A stretch of 64,000 bases of DNA, taken from assembly GCF_001905445.1 (NCBI RefSeq), contig NZ_LIVQ01000001.1:1240001-1304000 (forward strand), read 5' to 3'. Source of the DNA: Streptomyces sp. CB00455. GTDB taxonomy: Bacteria; Actinomycetota; Actinomycetes; Streptomycetales; Streptomycetaceae. The notes beneath the pieces are model-generated. The model ran no database searches. It had not been told where the DNA came from and was given only the letters and a program-made list of their open reading frames with translations. This document shows, piece after piece, positions 25,713 through 34,234 of this stretch. Every line of letters starts with the position of its first letter. The stretch's first letter is position 1. The translations under genes and the position numbers were made by a program.

Positions 25713-27758
25713 ATGAGCATCGGCGAGATGGCGGCGGTGCTGCGCCGGCGCTGGTACGTGATGGTCCCCCTGACCCTCCTCAGTCTCCTCGCGGGTCTGC
25801 ACCTGTACCGGTCGGTGCCGGTGACGTACCAGTCGCAGAGCTCGGTCGCCCTGCTGGACTCCACGGCGGTGGCCGAGCTGGCGCCCGCCTTCGGCAATCC
25901 CCTCTCCCATGCCGGCGGTGCGCTGGTGGTCACCGCGGACGTGCTCATCAGGACGCTGTCGGGGACCGACGCGGCACGGGACCTGCACGGTCTCGGCGTG
26001 ACGGACCCCTACACGGTCGGCTTCGCCACGAAGACCTCGGGGCCGCTGCTCACGCTGACCGTCACGGGGACCGACCGGGCGAAGGTACTGGAGGAGACCG
26101 GCACGCTCACCGTCTTCGCCGGGGAGCAGCTCAAGGCGCTCCAGACGGCGGCGAAGGTGCAGCCGGCGTACTTCGTGCAGACGGCGCCGGTGGTGCTGCC
26201 GCAGACCCCGGTGGCGCAGCTCAAGAGCCGCTACCAGCAGGTGGCCGGGGTCGTCATCCTGGGGACCACGGCCGGTTTCACGCTCTCCTTCGTCACCGAG
26301 AGCCTGGTGGTGGTGCGCCGGCGCCGGCGGGCGGCCGCTTCCCCGCAGGCGCCGGTGGAGCGCCGCCGCATCCGCAGGCGTCCGCGGCGCCGGCGGCCGG
26401 ACGCCACCGCCGTGCTCAGCTGCTACCTGGCGCTGGCCTTCTTCATCCCCTCGAACCTGACGCTGCCGGGTCTGGGCGGCGTCGGCACCCCGGCGAACGC
26501 CTTCGCGCTCCTCGGGCTGTTCTGGTACCTGGCGACCTGGCTCACGGGCGGGATCCGGCCGGCCTGCGCCACCCGGCTGCCCCGGGTGGTGCTGTGCCTG
26601 CTGGCGGTCTCGGTGCTGGCCTCCTACGTCGCGAACGCGGCGCGGGGCGCCTCGCACAAGGAGATCCTCGCGGCGGACCGCGGTCTGATCGCGCTGCTCG
26701 TGTGGGTGTCGCTGGTGGTGCTGGTCTCGGCCGGCATCCAGGACCGGGCGCGGCTCGACGTGCTGCTGCGGCGGACCGTCGTGATGGGGGCGGTGGTCGC
26801 GGCCATCGGCTACTACGACTTCTTCACCGCGACGAACATCGCCGACCACATCGGCGTTCCGGGCCTCCAGTCCGGTGTCGCCCCGATCACCACGCTGGAC
26901 CGCGGCTCCTTCACCCGTCCGCGCTCCACCACGGCCCAGCCCCTGGAGTTCGGCGGGATGCTCGCCATCCTGCTGCCCTTCGCCGTGCAGCAGGCCCTCG
27001 ATCCGGTACGGCGGCACCTGGGCCGTGCGCGGCGCTGGGGGCCCGTCGTGCTGATGGGCGGCGCCTTGCCGCTGACGGTGTCGCGGACCTCCATCATCGG
27101 GGCGCTCATCGTGGTGCTGGTGATGGTGCCGCGGTGGAAGCCGCAGCGGCGGTGGACCGCGATCGGCCTGCTGCTGGGCTCGGTGGCCTGCTTCAAGGTG
27201 GTGGTCCCCGGGCTGATCGGCACCATCACCACGCTGTTCGCGTCTTTCCTGTCGAACTCCGACAGCAGTACCCGGGCCCGTACCGTCAAGTACAGCGCGA
27301 TCCTGCCCTACCTGGACGAACGTCCCCTGTTCGGGCGGGGTTTCGGGACCTTCCTCCCCGAGCTCTACTTCTTCACCGACAACCAGTACATGCTGACGCT
27401 GGCCGAGACGGGCCTCATGGGGCTGGTCGCGCTCCTGGTCCTCTTCTGCACCGGGATCCACCAGGGCGGCGCCATCCGCCGGCTGGCCCGCGACGAGTCC
27501 GACCGGGAGCTCGGGCAGGCGTTCTTCGCCTCGGCCCTCGTCGCCCTGGTCATCAGCGCCACCTTCGACGCCCTCAGCTTCCCGATGTTCGCCGGGATGT
27601 TCTTCCTGACGCTCGCCGCCGGAGGCGGTTACCTCGGCTTCCTGCGGCGCGCGGCGCCGGAGCCCCTCACCGTGGAGTCCCCATGCCCTCCCGTCCTCCC
27701 GGCCCCGTCCCGGCCGCCGTGCCCGGCGCCGGACCCTCGACCGGTACCCGTCCCGTGA
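25713..27758 (+). CDS. Fusion of Wzz/PCP-like domain to O-antigen ligase/Wzy-like polymerase
   Basis: 681 residues in one open frame. Residues 1-205 are a PCP module: MAAVLRRRWYVMVPLTLLSL, first TM, extracytoplasmic region, second TM (about 178-195), then a very Arg-rich linker (about 200-230). Residues about 230-650 carry about ten TM helices and a large outside loop like O-antigen ligase/Wzy proteins, with PRSTTAQPLEFGGMLAI, SRTSIIGALI and ERPLFGRGFGTFLPE, the last a typical family site. ATG at 25713 follows GGAGGAG. The C-terminal Pro-rich tail is overlapped by the next gene. Polymerisation and chain-length control may thus be carried by a single protein. Confidence 0.8.
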   Translation: MSIGEMAAVLRRRWYVMVPLTLLSLLAGLHLYRSVPVTYQSQSSVALLDSTAVAELAPAFGNPLSHAGGALVVTADVLIRTLSGTDAARDLHGLGVTDPYTVGFATKTSGPLLTLTVTGTDRAKVLEETGTLTVFAGEQLKALQTAAKVQPAYFVQTAPVVLPQTPVAQLKSRYQQVAGVVILGTTAGFTLSFVTESLVVVRRRRRAAASPQAPVERRRIRRRPRRRRPDATAVLSCYLALAFFIPSNLTLPGLGGVGTPANAFALLGLFWYLATWLTGGIRPACATRLPRVVLCLLAVSVLASYVANAARGASHKEILAADRGLIALLVWVSLVVLVSAGIQDRARLDVLLRRTVVMGAVVAAIGYYDFFTATNIADHIGVPGLQSGVAPITTLDRGSFTRPRSTTAQPLEFGGMLAILLPFAVQQALDPVRRHLGRARRWGPVVLMGGALPLTVSRTSIIGALIVVLVMVPRWKPQRRWTAIGLLLGSVACFKVVVPGLIGTITTLFASFLSNSDSSTRARTVKYSAILPYLDERPLFGRGFGTFLPELYFFTDNQYMLTLAETGLMGLVALLVLFCTGIHQGGAIRRLARDESDRELGQAFFASALVALVISATFDALSFPMFAGMFFLTLAAGGGYLGFLRRAAPEPLTVESPCPPVLPAPSRPPCPAPDPRPVPVP

Positions 27759-28747
27759 CCGGTCCCCGTCCCGCGACCGGTCCCGTGGCCGTCGTCGCCG
27801 TCACCTGGAACAGCGCGGCGGTGCTGCCGCAGTTCCTCGCCTCGCTGCCGGCGGGCATGGCCGGGCTGGAGTGGCGGCTGGTCGTCGCCGACAACGACTC
27901 CGCCGACGGCACCGTGGAACTGCTCCGCTCCCTGGCCCCGGAGGCGACGATCGTCCAGACGGGCCGCAACGCGGGTTACGCGGCCGGGGTCAATGCCGCC
28001 CTCGCGGCCGCCGCCGCGTGGGCGGGCGGCTTTCGCGCCGCCCTGGTGTGCAATCCGGACGTCCGGATGCGGCAGGGGTGCGCCGCGCTGCTGGTGGACG
28101 CGCTCGACGCGGCGCCGCCCGGGGTCCGCGGCCGGGTCGGGATCAGCGTCCCGCTGCTGTACGAGGAGGACGGCCACACGCTCCTGCACTCGCTGCGCCG
28201 CGAGTCGCGCGTGGGCCGGGCGCTCGGCGAGGCGGTGCTCGGCAACCGGCGGGCCGGGCGCTTCCCGCGCTGGAGCGAGCTGGTCACCGACCCGGCCGCC
28301 TACGAGCGCCGGACGGTCGCGGACTGGGCCACGGGCGCGCTGATGGCGCTCTCCCGTGACTGCCTGGACGCATGCGGGGACTGGGACGAATCGTTCTTCC
28401 TGTACTCGGAGGAGACCGAGTACTGCCTGCGTGCCCGGGACCGCGGCTTCCTCACCCGGCTGGAACCGGCGGCCTCGGCCACCCACCTCGGCGGGGACTC
28501 CCGGGTCTCGCCCCGGCTGTGGACGCTGCTGACGCTCAACCGCGTGCGGCTGTACCGGCGCAGGCACGGGGCGGCGGCGACCGCCGCGTTCCGGGCGGCC
28601 GTCCTGCTCCGCGAGACCTCGCGGGCCGCCCTCGGCCGCCCGGCCAGCAGGGCGGCCGCCCGCGCCCTGCTGAGCCGCTCCGCCCTGCGCGCCGTCCCCG
28701 GTCCCCGAGGGCGCCGTCAGGCCCCGGGGGGCTGCCAGGCCGTGTAG
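27683..28747 (+). CDS. Family 2 glycosyltransferase (rhamnosyltransferase-like)
   Basis: 354 residues. After about 33 Pro/Thr-rich residues, the GT-A domain begins (VAVVAVTWNSAAVLPQFL), with VVADNDSADGTVE, GRNAGYAAGVNAAL and CNPDVRMRQG. NPDV and FLYSEETEYCLRARDRG are typical of the WbbL-like rhamnosyltransferase branch. ATG at 27683 has GGAG upstream and lies inside the end of the preceding gene (76-base overlap in another frame). The low-complexity start leaves room for a later true start. The 3' end overlaps the converging gene by 31 bases. Donor specificity is inferred only from family resemblance. Confidence 0.8.
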   Translation: MPSRPPGPVPAAVPGAGPSTGTRPVTGPRPATGPVAVVAVTWNSAAVLPQFLASLPAGMAGLEWRLVVADNDSADGTVELLRSLAPEATIVQTGRNAGYAAGVNAALAAAAAWAGGFRAALVCNPDVRMRQGCAALLVDALDAAPPGVRGRVGISVPLLYEEDGHTLLHSLRRESRVGRALGEAVLGNRRAGRFPRWSELVTDPAAYERRTVADWATGALMALSRDCLDACGDWDESFFLYSEETEYCLRARDRGFLTRLEPAASATHLGGDSRVSPRLWTLLTLNRVRLYRRRHGAAATAAFRAAVLLRETSRAALGRPASRAAARALLSRSALRAVPGPRGRRQAPGGCQAV

Positions 28748-29520
28748 AAGCTCTCCGGGTTGACCAGGTAGCGGACGGTGGGGTGGGGCAGGTGGCGCAC
28801 CTCGTGGCGGCGGGCGTAGCGGCGGATCAGTTCCCAGTCCTCGCGGGGCAGCACCTCGGGGGCGCGGCGCAGCCGGCTGAAGTGCAGAGCGCGGTTGCGG
28901 CGGGCCACGAACGCGTTGGTGTCCAGGAACGCCTCGTGGGCGGCGCGGCGGCGGTCGAAGGGCACCGACAGGACGTCCCTTTCGGTTCCGTCGGGCAGCA
29001 CCCTGCGCAGCGCGGTGTAGACGGCGTCCGGGCCGGCGGGCCGCTCCAGGACCGCCAGCGCCCGCTCCAGGTGGTCGGGTTCCCACAGGTTGTCGTCGTC
29101 GAGGAAGGCGACGTACCGCGACCTGGTCAGCCGGATCCCGACGTTGCGCACGACTCCGGCCGTGCCGGTGCTGCGTGCCAGGGACACGGCGAACAGCCGT
29201 GGGTCGGGCGGTAGTTCGGGGAGACCTGCGCCGTCGTCGACGACGAGGACCACCTGGTCGGTGACGGTCTGGCCGAGCGCCGAGCGGACGGCCGCGCGCA
29301 GGGCCTCGGGGCGCCGGTGCGTGGCGATCACGGTGGCGACCAGGGCGGCCGGCGCCCCGCCCAGGGTGGCCGCGAGCCGGGCGCTTTCGGCGCTCTCGAA
29401 GCGGCGCAGCCGCAGGGCCGAGGGGGCCAGCAGGATCTTGTTCCTGGCCTCGAAGAGCACCAGCCAGCCGAAGGCCCGCTTGAGCAGCTCCCACGGGGCC
29501 CGCACGGTACGGCGCATCAT
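28717..29520 (-). CDS. Family 2 glycosyltransferase
   Basis: 267 residues. A basic N-terminus with an amphipathic or membrane-touching segment (about 10-32) precedes the GT-A domain: VATVIATHRRPEALRAAVRS, VDDGAGLPEL, and the metal site FLDDDNLWEPDH (about residues 137-148). The C-terminus has EDWELIRRYA as an acceptor-side motif. ATG at 29520 with GAGAGGGAC directly upstream. Last gene of the minus-strand half of the locus; its 3' end overlaps that of the opposite glycosyltransferase by 31 bases (28717-28747). Confidence 0.85.
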   Translation of the reverse strand: MMRRTVRAPWELLKRAFGWLVLFEARNKILLAPSALRLRRFESAESARLAATLGGAPAALVATVIATHRRPEALRAAVRSALGQTVTDQVVLVVDDGAGLPELPPDPRLFAVSLARSTGTAGVVRNVGIRLTRSRYVAFLDDDNLWEPDHLERALAVLERPAGPDAVYTALRRVLPDGTERDVLSVPFDRRRAAHEAFLDTNAFVARRNRALHFSRLRRAPEVLPREDWELIRRYARRHEVRHLPHPTVRYLVNPESFYTAWQPPGA

Positions 29521-29538
29521 GTCCCTCTCGGTCGCTCG

Positions 29539-30624
29539 TCAGCCTGGGGGTGGGGGGACGACGGGCCTGCCGTCGGACATGCGGTTGCCCTTCCACACGT
29601 TCCCGGCGCCGCCGGCGTTCCAGGCGGTGACGGGACCGTAGGCCCCGCCGCCCGGGTGGTACTGGGTGGAGAAGACGTTGTCGGTGACCTGGATGCCGGT
29701 GGCGCCCGGGCCGCCGCCGTAGAGCGCGTACGCTCCTCCGGCGAGCCAGTTGCCGTCGACGACGACGGAGGAGACCACGCCGGTGTCGGCGAAGAGGCCG
29801 ATGCTCGCGGAGGCTCCCCGGTCCACCGCGACGGAGTTCAGCAGGGTGTTGTGGCGGATCGTCAGCCGGCCCTTGTTGCCGCCGCCGCTGATGACGGCGT
29901 CCGTGTGCTGCCACTCGCCGCCCAGGTTTCGGAAGGCGACGATGTCGTGCACGTAGTTGTCGTGCAGGTCCCCCTGGCCCATGGACAGGGCGTTGCCGAA
30001 GACCGAGATGTCGCACCAGCCGACCTCGACGGAGCCGACGCCCATGTTGGAGACCGCGTAGTTCACCCCTCCGTTGTCGGGGCCCTCGCCGGGCACGGCG
30101 GTGATGGTGGTGTGCAGGACCTTCAGGCCGCTGAAGCCGGGGCGCAGGTTGATGCCCCACCAGTTGGCCGAGGTGATCCGGCTGTCGATGACGGTCACGT
30201 CGTCGGCGTAGACGTCGAGTGCGCCGTGGATGTCCCAGCCGCGGATGACCGCGCCGTTGGTCCTGACGGACATGTTGCCCGTGTCGTGGCGCTGGAGGCC
30301 GGTGCGCGGACCGGTGGAGGCCGCGTCGGGGAATCCGCAGGCGCCGGGCGAGGCGCAGTCGCGGGCGGGCGGGGGCTGCGGGCTCCGGTCCTGCGGGCCC
30401 GTCGGCGAGGGCGGTGCGGTGGTGGCGGGGCCGGTGGAGGCCGCCGAGGGACCGCTCGGCGTGGTGGCGGGCTCCGTGACGGGCGCGGAGACCGCCGGGG
30501 CCGGGGCCCCGTCGGCGGGGGGCTCGTGCACCCCGGTGCGGCCGGCCCGGTACACGACCAGGACGACGGCGAGCAGGAGCCCGGCGAGCAGCCACGCCCG
30601 GAGGCGTCTTCGGCGGTGGGTCAC
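29539..30624 (-). CDS. Secreted or anchored right-handed beta-helix protein
   Basis: 361 residues. N-terminal basic segment and TM/signal anchor (about 10-26), a Pro/Thr/Ser-rich linker (about 30-90), then a parallel beta-helix (about 95-350) with repeated short strands (VIRGWDIHGALDVYADDVTVIDS, then GLKVLHTTITAV, GRLTIRHNTLLNS, VVVDGNWLAGG, IQVTDNVFS). Asp, His and Asn residues cluster along it (HDNYVHDIV, EWQHTDAVISGGG), as in polysaccharide lyases or epimerases, but I cannot pick a catalytic set. GTG at 30624 lies 6 bases after the flippase stop. Position inside the locus suggests it acts on the polymer after export. Confidence 0.75.
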   Translation of the reverse strand: MTHRRRRLRAWLLAGLLLAVVLVVYRAGRTGVHEPPADGAPAPAVSAPVTEPATTPSGPSAASTGPATTAPPSPTGPQDRSPQPPPARDCASPGACGFPDAASTGPRTGLQRHDTGNMSVRTNGAVIRGWDIHGALDVYADDVTVIDSRITSANWWGINLRPGFSGLKVLHTTITAVPGEGPDNGGVNYAVSNMGVGSVEVGWCDISVFGNALSMGQGDLHDNYVHDIVAFRNLGGEWQHTDAVISGGGNKGRLTIRHNTLLNSVAVDRGASASIGLFADTGVVSSVVVDGNWLAGGAYALYGGGPGATGIQVTDNVFSTQYHPGGGAYGPVTAWNAGGAGNVWKGNRMSDGRPVVPPPPG

Positions 30625-30630
30625 GGCCGC

Positions 30631-32112
30631 CTACCCGGGGACCGGTGCGGCCGCCGCCGCCCCGTCGCCGCGCAGGAAGGCGCGGCTGGGCAGGACGCAC
30701 AGGGCGTAGCAGAGGAGGCCGGAGACGGCCGTGGCGAGGAGCGCGGCCGCGCCGTCCCCGAGGTACCGCTCCAGGCCGAGGGCCACGGCGGTCATGGCCG
30801 CCCCGCCGAGGAACGGCCAGGAACAGGCCCGGGCGACGGTGCCGATGCCGATGCCGCCCCGGTGCAGCACCAGGAGGAAGACCGGCACCACGACGGCGCC
30901 GGCGACCAGCACGTGGGCCCGGGCCACACCGACGATCCCGCCGAGGTCCGCGCCGGCCACGAGGGCGGGGACCAGGACGAGGAGCCACAGTCCCTGAACG
31001 CCGATGAGCGAGCGGCGCCGGCCGATGGCCACGAGGCAGTCGTAGGCGAGCTCGCAGCCGATACGGACCAGACCGAGCCCCATCAGCCAGGGCAGCGCGC
31101 GGGCGGCGGGCAGCCAGCGCTCGCCGTAGACGAGCTCCACGACCGGTGCGGCGAGGGCGGCCAGAAGGACGCAGAGCGGGACGGTCGCGGTCACGACCAC
31201 GCCGAGCGCGCGGCCGAACCCGTCGGCGAGCGCCCGTGGGGAGCCCGCCAGCCGGGAGAACCCCGCGAAGGAGACGCGCCGGGCCGCCTCGGAGATGATC
31301 CGGACGGGCCAGCCGGACATGTTGAAGGCGAGCACGTAGAAGCCGAGGGCCCGCTGGTCGAGGGCCGAGCCCACCACCATGGTGTCCACGTTGACGACAC
31401 CGAGCGCGAGCATGCTGGCCCCGGCGAGGGGCAGGCCGAAGCGCAGCAGGGCGCGGGCCTGTTCCCGGTCCCAGCCGAACCTGAGGGTGCCCGGCACCGC
31501 GAGGCAGCAGCCGATGAGGGCGGCGGCGTTCCCGGCGACGGATCCCCAGGCGAAGCTCATCGCGCCCCATCCCTCGACGGCCAGCAGCAGCGTGAGCGTG
31601 GTACTGAGGACGAAGTTGACTGCGTCGACGGCCATCCGCCGGCCCTGGGCGAACTCCCGGGTGAGGAAGCCGGCGGGCACCTGGGACAGGCCGTCGAGGA
31701 CCACGCACAGGCACATCACCCGCAGGACGCCGGCGGCCTCGGGCGAACCGAGGATGCGGGCCACGGCAGGGGCCGCGGCGAACAGGCCGGCATAGAGCAG
31801 GCCGCTGGAGACGGCGCTCAGAGTCAGGACGGTGGGCGCGAAGCGGCGCGGGTCGCCCTCCCAGCGGACGATCGCGAGCGAGACGCCGAGCTCGTTGGCG
31901 GAAAGCAGGACCAGCAGGACGGTCTGGGCGATGCCGTAGACGCCCCAGGCCTCGGGGCCGAGGAAGAAGCGGGCGAGGACGATGCCGGTCGCGAAGTTGC
32001 CCAGTCGCATGACGACGGTGTTGACCAGGCTCCAGCGGACCGCGGATCCGACCTTGCGCCCCAGGGACGGCGCCGCCGGGGTGCTCTGCGTGTCGCTCCC
32101 GGGGGCGGTCAC
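30631..32112 (-). CDS. Polysaccharide flippase (Wzx/MATE-like)
   Basis: 493 residues with about 14 predicted membrane helices, in the MOP superfamily. The N-terminus GRKVGSAVRWSLVNTVVMRLGNFATGIVLA is typical of lipid-linked repeat-unit flippases, as is FLGPEAWGVYGIAQTV. Expected to move undecaprenyl-linked repeat units across the membrane for the polymerase encoded at 25713. GTG at 32112 overlaps the stop of the PCP gene by 4 bases (GTGA), so the two are coupled. Alternative starts within the first 15 codons cannot be excluded. Confidence 0.9.
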   Translation of the reverse strand: MTAPGSDTQSTPAAPSLGRKVGSAVRWSLVNTVVMRLGNFATGIVLARFFLGPEAWGVYGIAQTVLLVLLSANELGVSLAIVRWEGDPRRFAPTVLTLSAVSSGLLYAGLFAAAPAVARILGSPEAAGVLRVMCLCVVLDGLSQVPAGFLTREFAQGRRMAVDAVNFVLSTTLTLLLAVEGWGAMSFAWGSVAGNAAALIGCCLAVPGTLRFGWDREQARALLRFGLPLAGASMLALGVVNVDTMVVGSALDQRALGFYVLAFNMSGWPVRIISEAARRVSFAGFSRLAGSPRALADGFGRALGVVVTATVPLCVLLAALAAPVVELVYGERWLPAARALPWLMGLGLVRIGCELAYDCLVAIGRRRSLIGVQGLWLLVLVPALVAGADLGGIVGVARAHVLVAGAVVVPVFLLVLHRGGIGIGTVARACSWPFLGGAAMTAVALGLERYLGDGAAALLATAVSGLLCYALCVLPSRAFLRGDGAAAAAPVPG

Positions 32113-32948
32113 GGCGTCCCGGCCGGGGACGCGGCGGCGTGCACCGCGGCGGGGTCGCCGCCCGGGGCGGACCGCCCCACGGCCGGCCCGGCGGGGTCGC
32201 GCGCGTCCGGATGGGCTTCGGCCTCGGCTTTCGCATCGGCCTGGGTTCCGGCCTCCGCCTCGGCCTGGGCTTGGGCTTGGGCTTGGGCTTGGGCTTGGGC
32301 CTCGGCCTCGGCAGCCCCGCCGGTACCGGCGGCGGGCCGGTGCCGGCCGGCCGTCCGGCGGCGGGCCTCCACGAAGAAGGTGGCCACCAGGCTCAGTACG
32401 AAGCCCAGCACCCCGGCCATGACGAGGTACTGGAGCCGGGTCTTGGTCTGCGCCTGCGGCTTCTGCGGCGGCACGATCGTCGTCATCCGGATCATGGCTT
32501 CCGGCGCCACCGACTGCTGGGCCTGGAACTGCCGGAGCCGTTCCTCCGCGTAGGAGGTCAGGAGCTCGTCCGAGGTCAGGACGGCCGCCGGGTCGGTACC
32601 GGTGACGCTCAGCCACATGAAGGGCCCCTGGGCGTTGTCGGCGATCATCGCCTCGTGCTTCCCGGTGACCCCCCGCGCCTTGAGGTCGGCGGCCGAGCCG
32701 TCGGAGTTGAGGTTGCGGGCCAGGCCGTCGGCCATTCCGGTCAGCGAGGCCTGGGTGCTCAGGAAGGGGTTCCCGTCGAAGGCCACGGTGGCCTTCGAGG
32801 AGTTCAGGAGCGTCACCGTGCTCTGCGACCGGTACTCCACCGGCACCAGCAGGTACACGGCGGCGGTCAGCACCGCCGTGAGCAGCAGCCCGGGCAGCAG
32901 CACGTACCAGCGCCTGCGCATGACCCGCGATATCTCCGCGAGATCCAT
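32109..32948 (-). CDS. Wzz/PCP-like chain-length regulator with Ala/Gln/Glu repeat tail
   Basis: 279 residues: EISRVMRRRWYVLLPGLLLTAV starts a first TM, an extracytoplasmic domain follows (EYRSQSTVTLLNSS; MTTIVPPQKPQAQTKTRLQY), and a second TM spans about 168-187. The cytoplasmic tail contains an Ala-Glu/Ala-Gln dipeptide run encoded by a six-base tandem repeat (about 32254-32311). No ATP-binding motif, so not a Wzc kinase. ATG at 32948 follows GGGGGA at about 6 bases. Coupled to the flippase gene downstream. Third chain-length-type module in the locus. Confidence 0.8.
   Translation of the reverse strand: MDLAEISRVMRRRWYVLLPGLLLTAVLTAAVYLLVPVEYRSQSTVTLLNSSKATVAFDGNPFLSTQASLTGMADGLARNLNSDGSAADLKARGVTGKHEAMIADNAQGPFMWLSVTGTDPAAVLTSDELLTSYAEERLRQFQAQQSVAPEAMIRMTTIVPPQKPQAQTKTRLQYLVMAGVLGFVLSLVATFFVEARRRTAGRHRPAAGTGGAAEAEAQAQAQAQAQAQAEAEAGTQADAKAEAEAHPDARDPAGPAVGRSAPGGDPAAVHAAASPAGTP
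32254..32311. repeat. Six-base tandem repeat inside PCP gene
   Basis: On the plus strand GGGCTT is iterated five times in a row, flanked by CGGCCT/CGGCCTC variants. Read on the coding strand it gives alternating Ala and Gln, then Ala and Glu. Likely prone to copy-number change in steps of two codons, keeping the frame. Confidence 0.8.
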
Positions 32949-33071
32949 GGTGTGTCCCCCTCGCGGCGGCGCCCGCTCGCGCGTGCGCCGCCGCACTGTC
33001 ATTGCCGATGGTGCGGTCGTGGGCGGTGTGGACGGCGTGCACGATGTGGAGGGCGTGCACGGTCGTCGCGG

Positions 33072-34232
33072 CTACCGCGGTGGTCGCGTACCGGCTCCGG
33101 CTGCCGCCCCGTGCGGGACGAGGTCGGTGGGCCTGGGCCGGGTGCGGGCCGACCCGCCGTCCAGCAGGACGCCCGCGATGCGCTCGCTCGCGCGGCCGTC
33201 CCACAGCCCGGGGCAGCGCGCCGTGGGCGGACGGTCGAGCACCCGGTGCACGGTGGCCACGATCCGCCCTGGGTCCGTACCCGCCAGCACGTTGGTGCCC
33301 TGCTCGACGGTGACGGGCCGTTCGGTGTTCTCCCGCAGGGTCACGCAGGGCACGCCCAGGGCCGTGGTCTCCTCCTGGACGCCGCCGGAGTCGGTGAGCA
33401 CCACCCGCGCGGCGTCCTGCAGGGCGATGAAGTCGAGGTATCCGGCGGCCGGAACCAGCCGGATGCCGCCGGGCACCCCCAGTTCGGCCAGTCGCCCCGC
33501 CGCCCGCGGGTGCACGGGCAGCAGCAGCGGACAGCGGCCGGCGATCTCGGCCAGGGCCTTGAGCAGCCCGCGCAGCACCGTGGGATCGTCCACGTTGGCC
33601 GGCCGGTGCAGGGTGACCAGGCCGTAGCCGCCCCGGGTCAGCCCGTACCGGTCGAGGACGTCCGACTGCCGGGCCCGCTCCAGATTGGCGAAGAGCGTGT
33701 CGATCATGACGTTGCCGACGACGTGGATCTGGTCGTCGCGGTAGCCCTCCGACCGCAGGTTCGCGGCCGCGTCGTCCGAGGGGGCCAGCAGGTAGTCGCT
33801 GACCCGGTCGGTGGCGACCCGGTTGACCTCCTCCGGCATGCTCCAGTCGCGGCTGCGCAGACCGGCCTCCACGTGGGCCAGCAGGGGGCCGGCCTTGGCG
33901 GTGACCAGCGCGCAGGCGAGCGTGGAGTTGATGTCGCCGACCACCACCACCGCATCGGGGGCCAGTTCCGCCAGCAGCGGCTCGAAGGCCGCCATCACCC
34001 GGCCGGTCTGCTCGGCATGGGTGCCGGAGCCGGCGCCGAGGTACCGGTCGGGGGGGCGGATGCCGAGGTCGCGGAAGAACACGTCGTTCATGGACTCGTC
34101 GTAGTGCTGCCCGGTGTGGACGAGGGTCACCTCGGCGCCGCGGCGCTCCAGTGCGTCCATCACCGGTTTGATCTTCATGTAGTTGGGCCGCGCCCCGGCG
34201 ACGCAGACGATCCTGGTGCTGGTGCTGGTCAT
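33072..34232 (-). CDS. UDP-N-acetylglucosamine 2-epimerase family (WecB/WbpI-like)
   Basis: 386 residues, full length for the non-hydrolysing 2-epimerase family. N-terminal VAGARPNYMKIKPVMDAL, GQHYDESMNDVFF, VVVGDINSTLACALVTAK, HVEAGLRSRDWSMPEEVNR with the conserved Glu and Arg, TLHRPANVD, and DSGGVQEETTALGVPCVTLR at the nucleotide site. The plain family reaction is UDP-GlcNAc to UDP-ManNAc; in the WbpI branch the substrate is UDP-GlcNAc3NAcA. The company of the dehydrogenase, aminotransferase and acetyltransferase favours the second. ATG at 34232 is two bases after the dehydrogenase stop, with GGAGG inside that gene's end. Confidence 0.9.
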   Translation of the reverse strand: MTSTSTRIVCVAGARPNYMKIKPVMDALERRGAEVTLVHTGQHYDESMNDVFFRDLGIRPPDRYLGAGSGTHAEQTGRVMAAFEPLLAELAPDAVVVVGDINSTLACALVTAKAGPLLAHVEAGLRSRDWSMPEEVNRVATDRVSDYLLAPSDDAAANLRSEGYRDDQIHVVGNVMIDTLFANLERARQSDVLDRYGLTRGGYGLVTLHRPANVDDPTVLRGLLKALAEIAGRCPLLLPVHPRAAGRLAELGVPGGIRLVPAAGYLDFIALQDAARVVLTDSGGVQEETTALGVPCVTLRENTERPVTVEQGTNVLAGTDPGRIVATVHRVLDRPPTARCPGLWDGRASERIAGVLLDGGSARTRPRPTDLVPHGAAAGAGTRPPR

Positions 34233-34234
34233 GG

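Noticed and set aside
27629..32236. Minus-strand open frame of about 1500 codons across several polysaccharide genes
   Set aside because: It runs antisense or out of frame through several well-supported genes, and its translation is low-complexity Arg/Pro/Gly.
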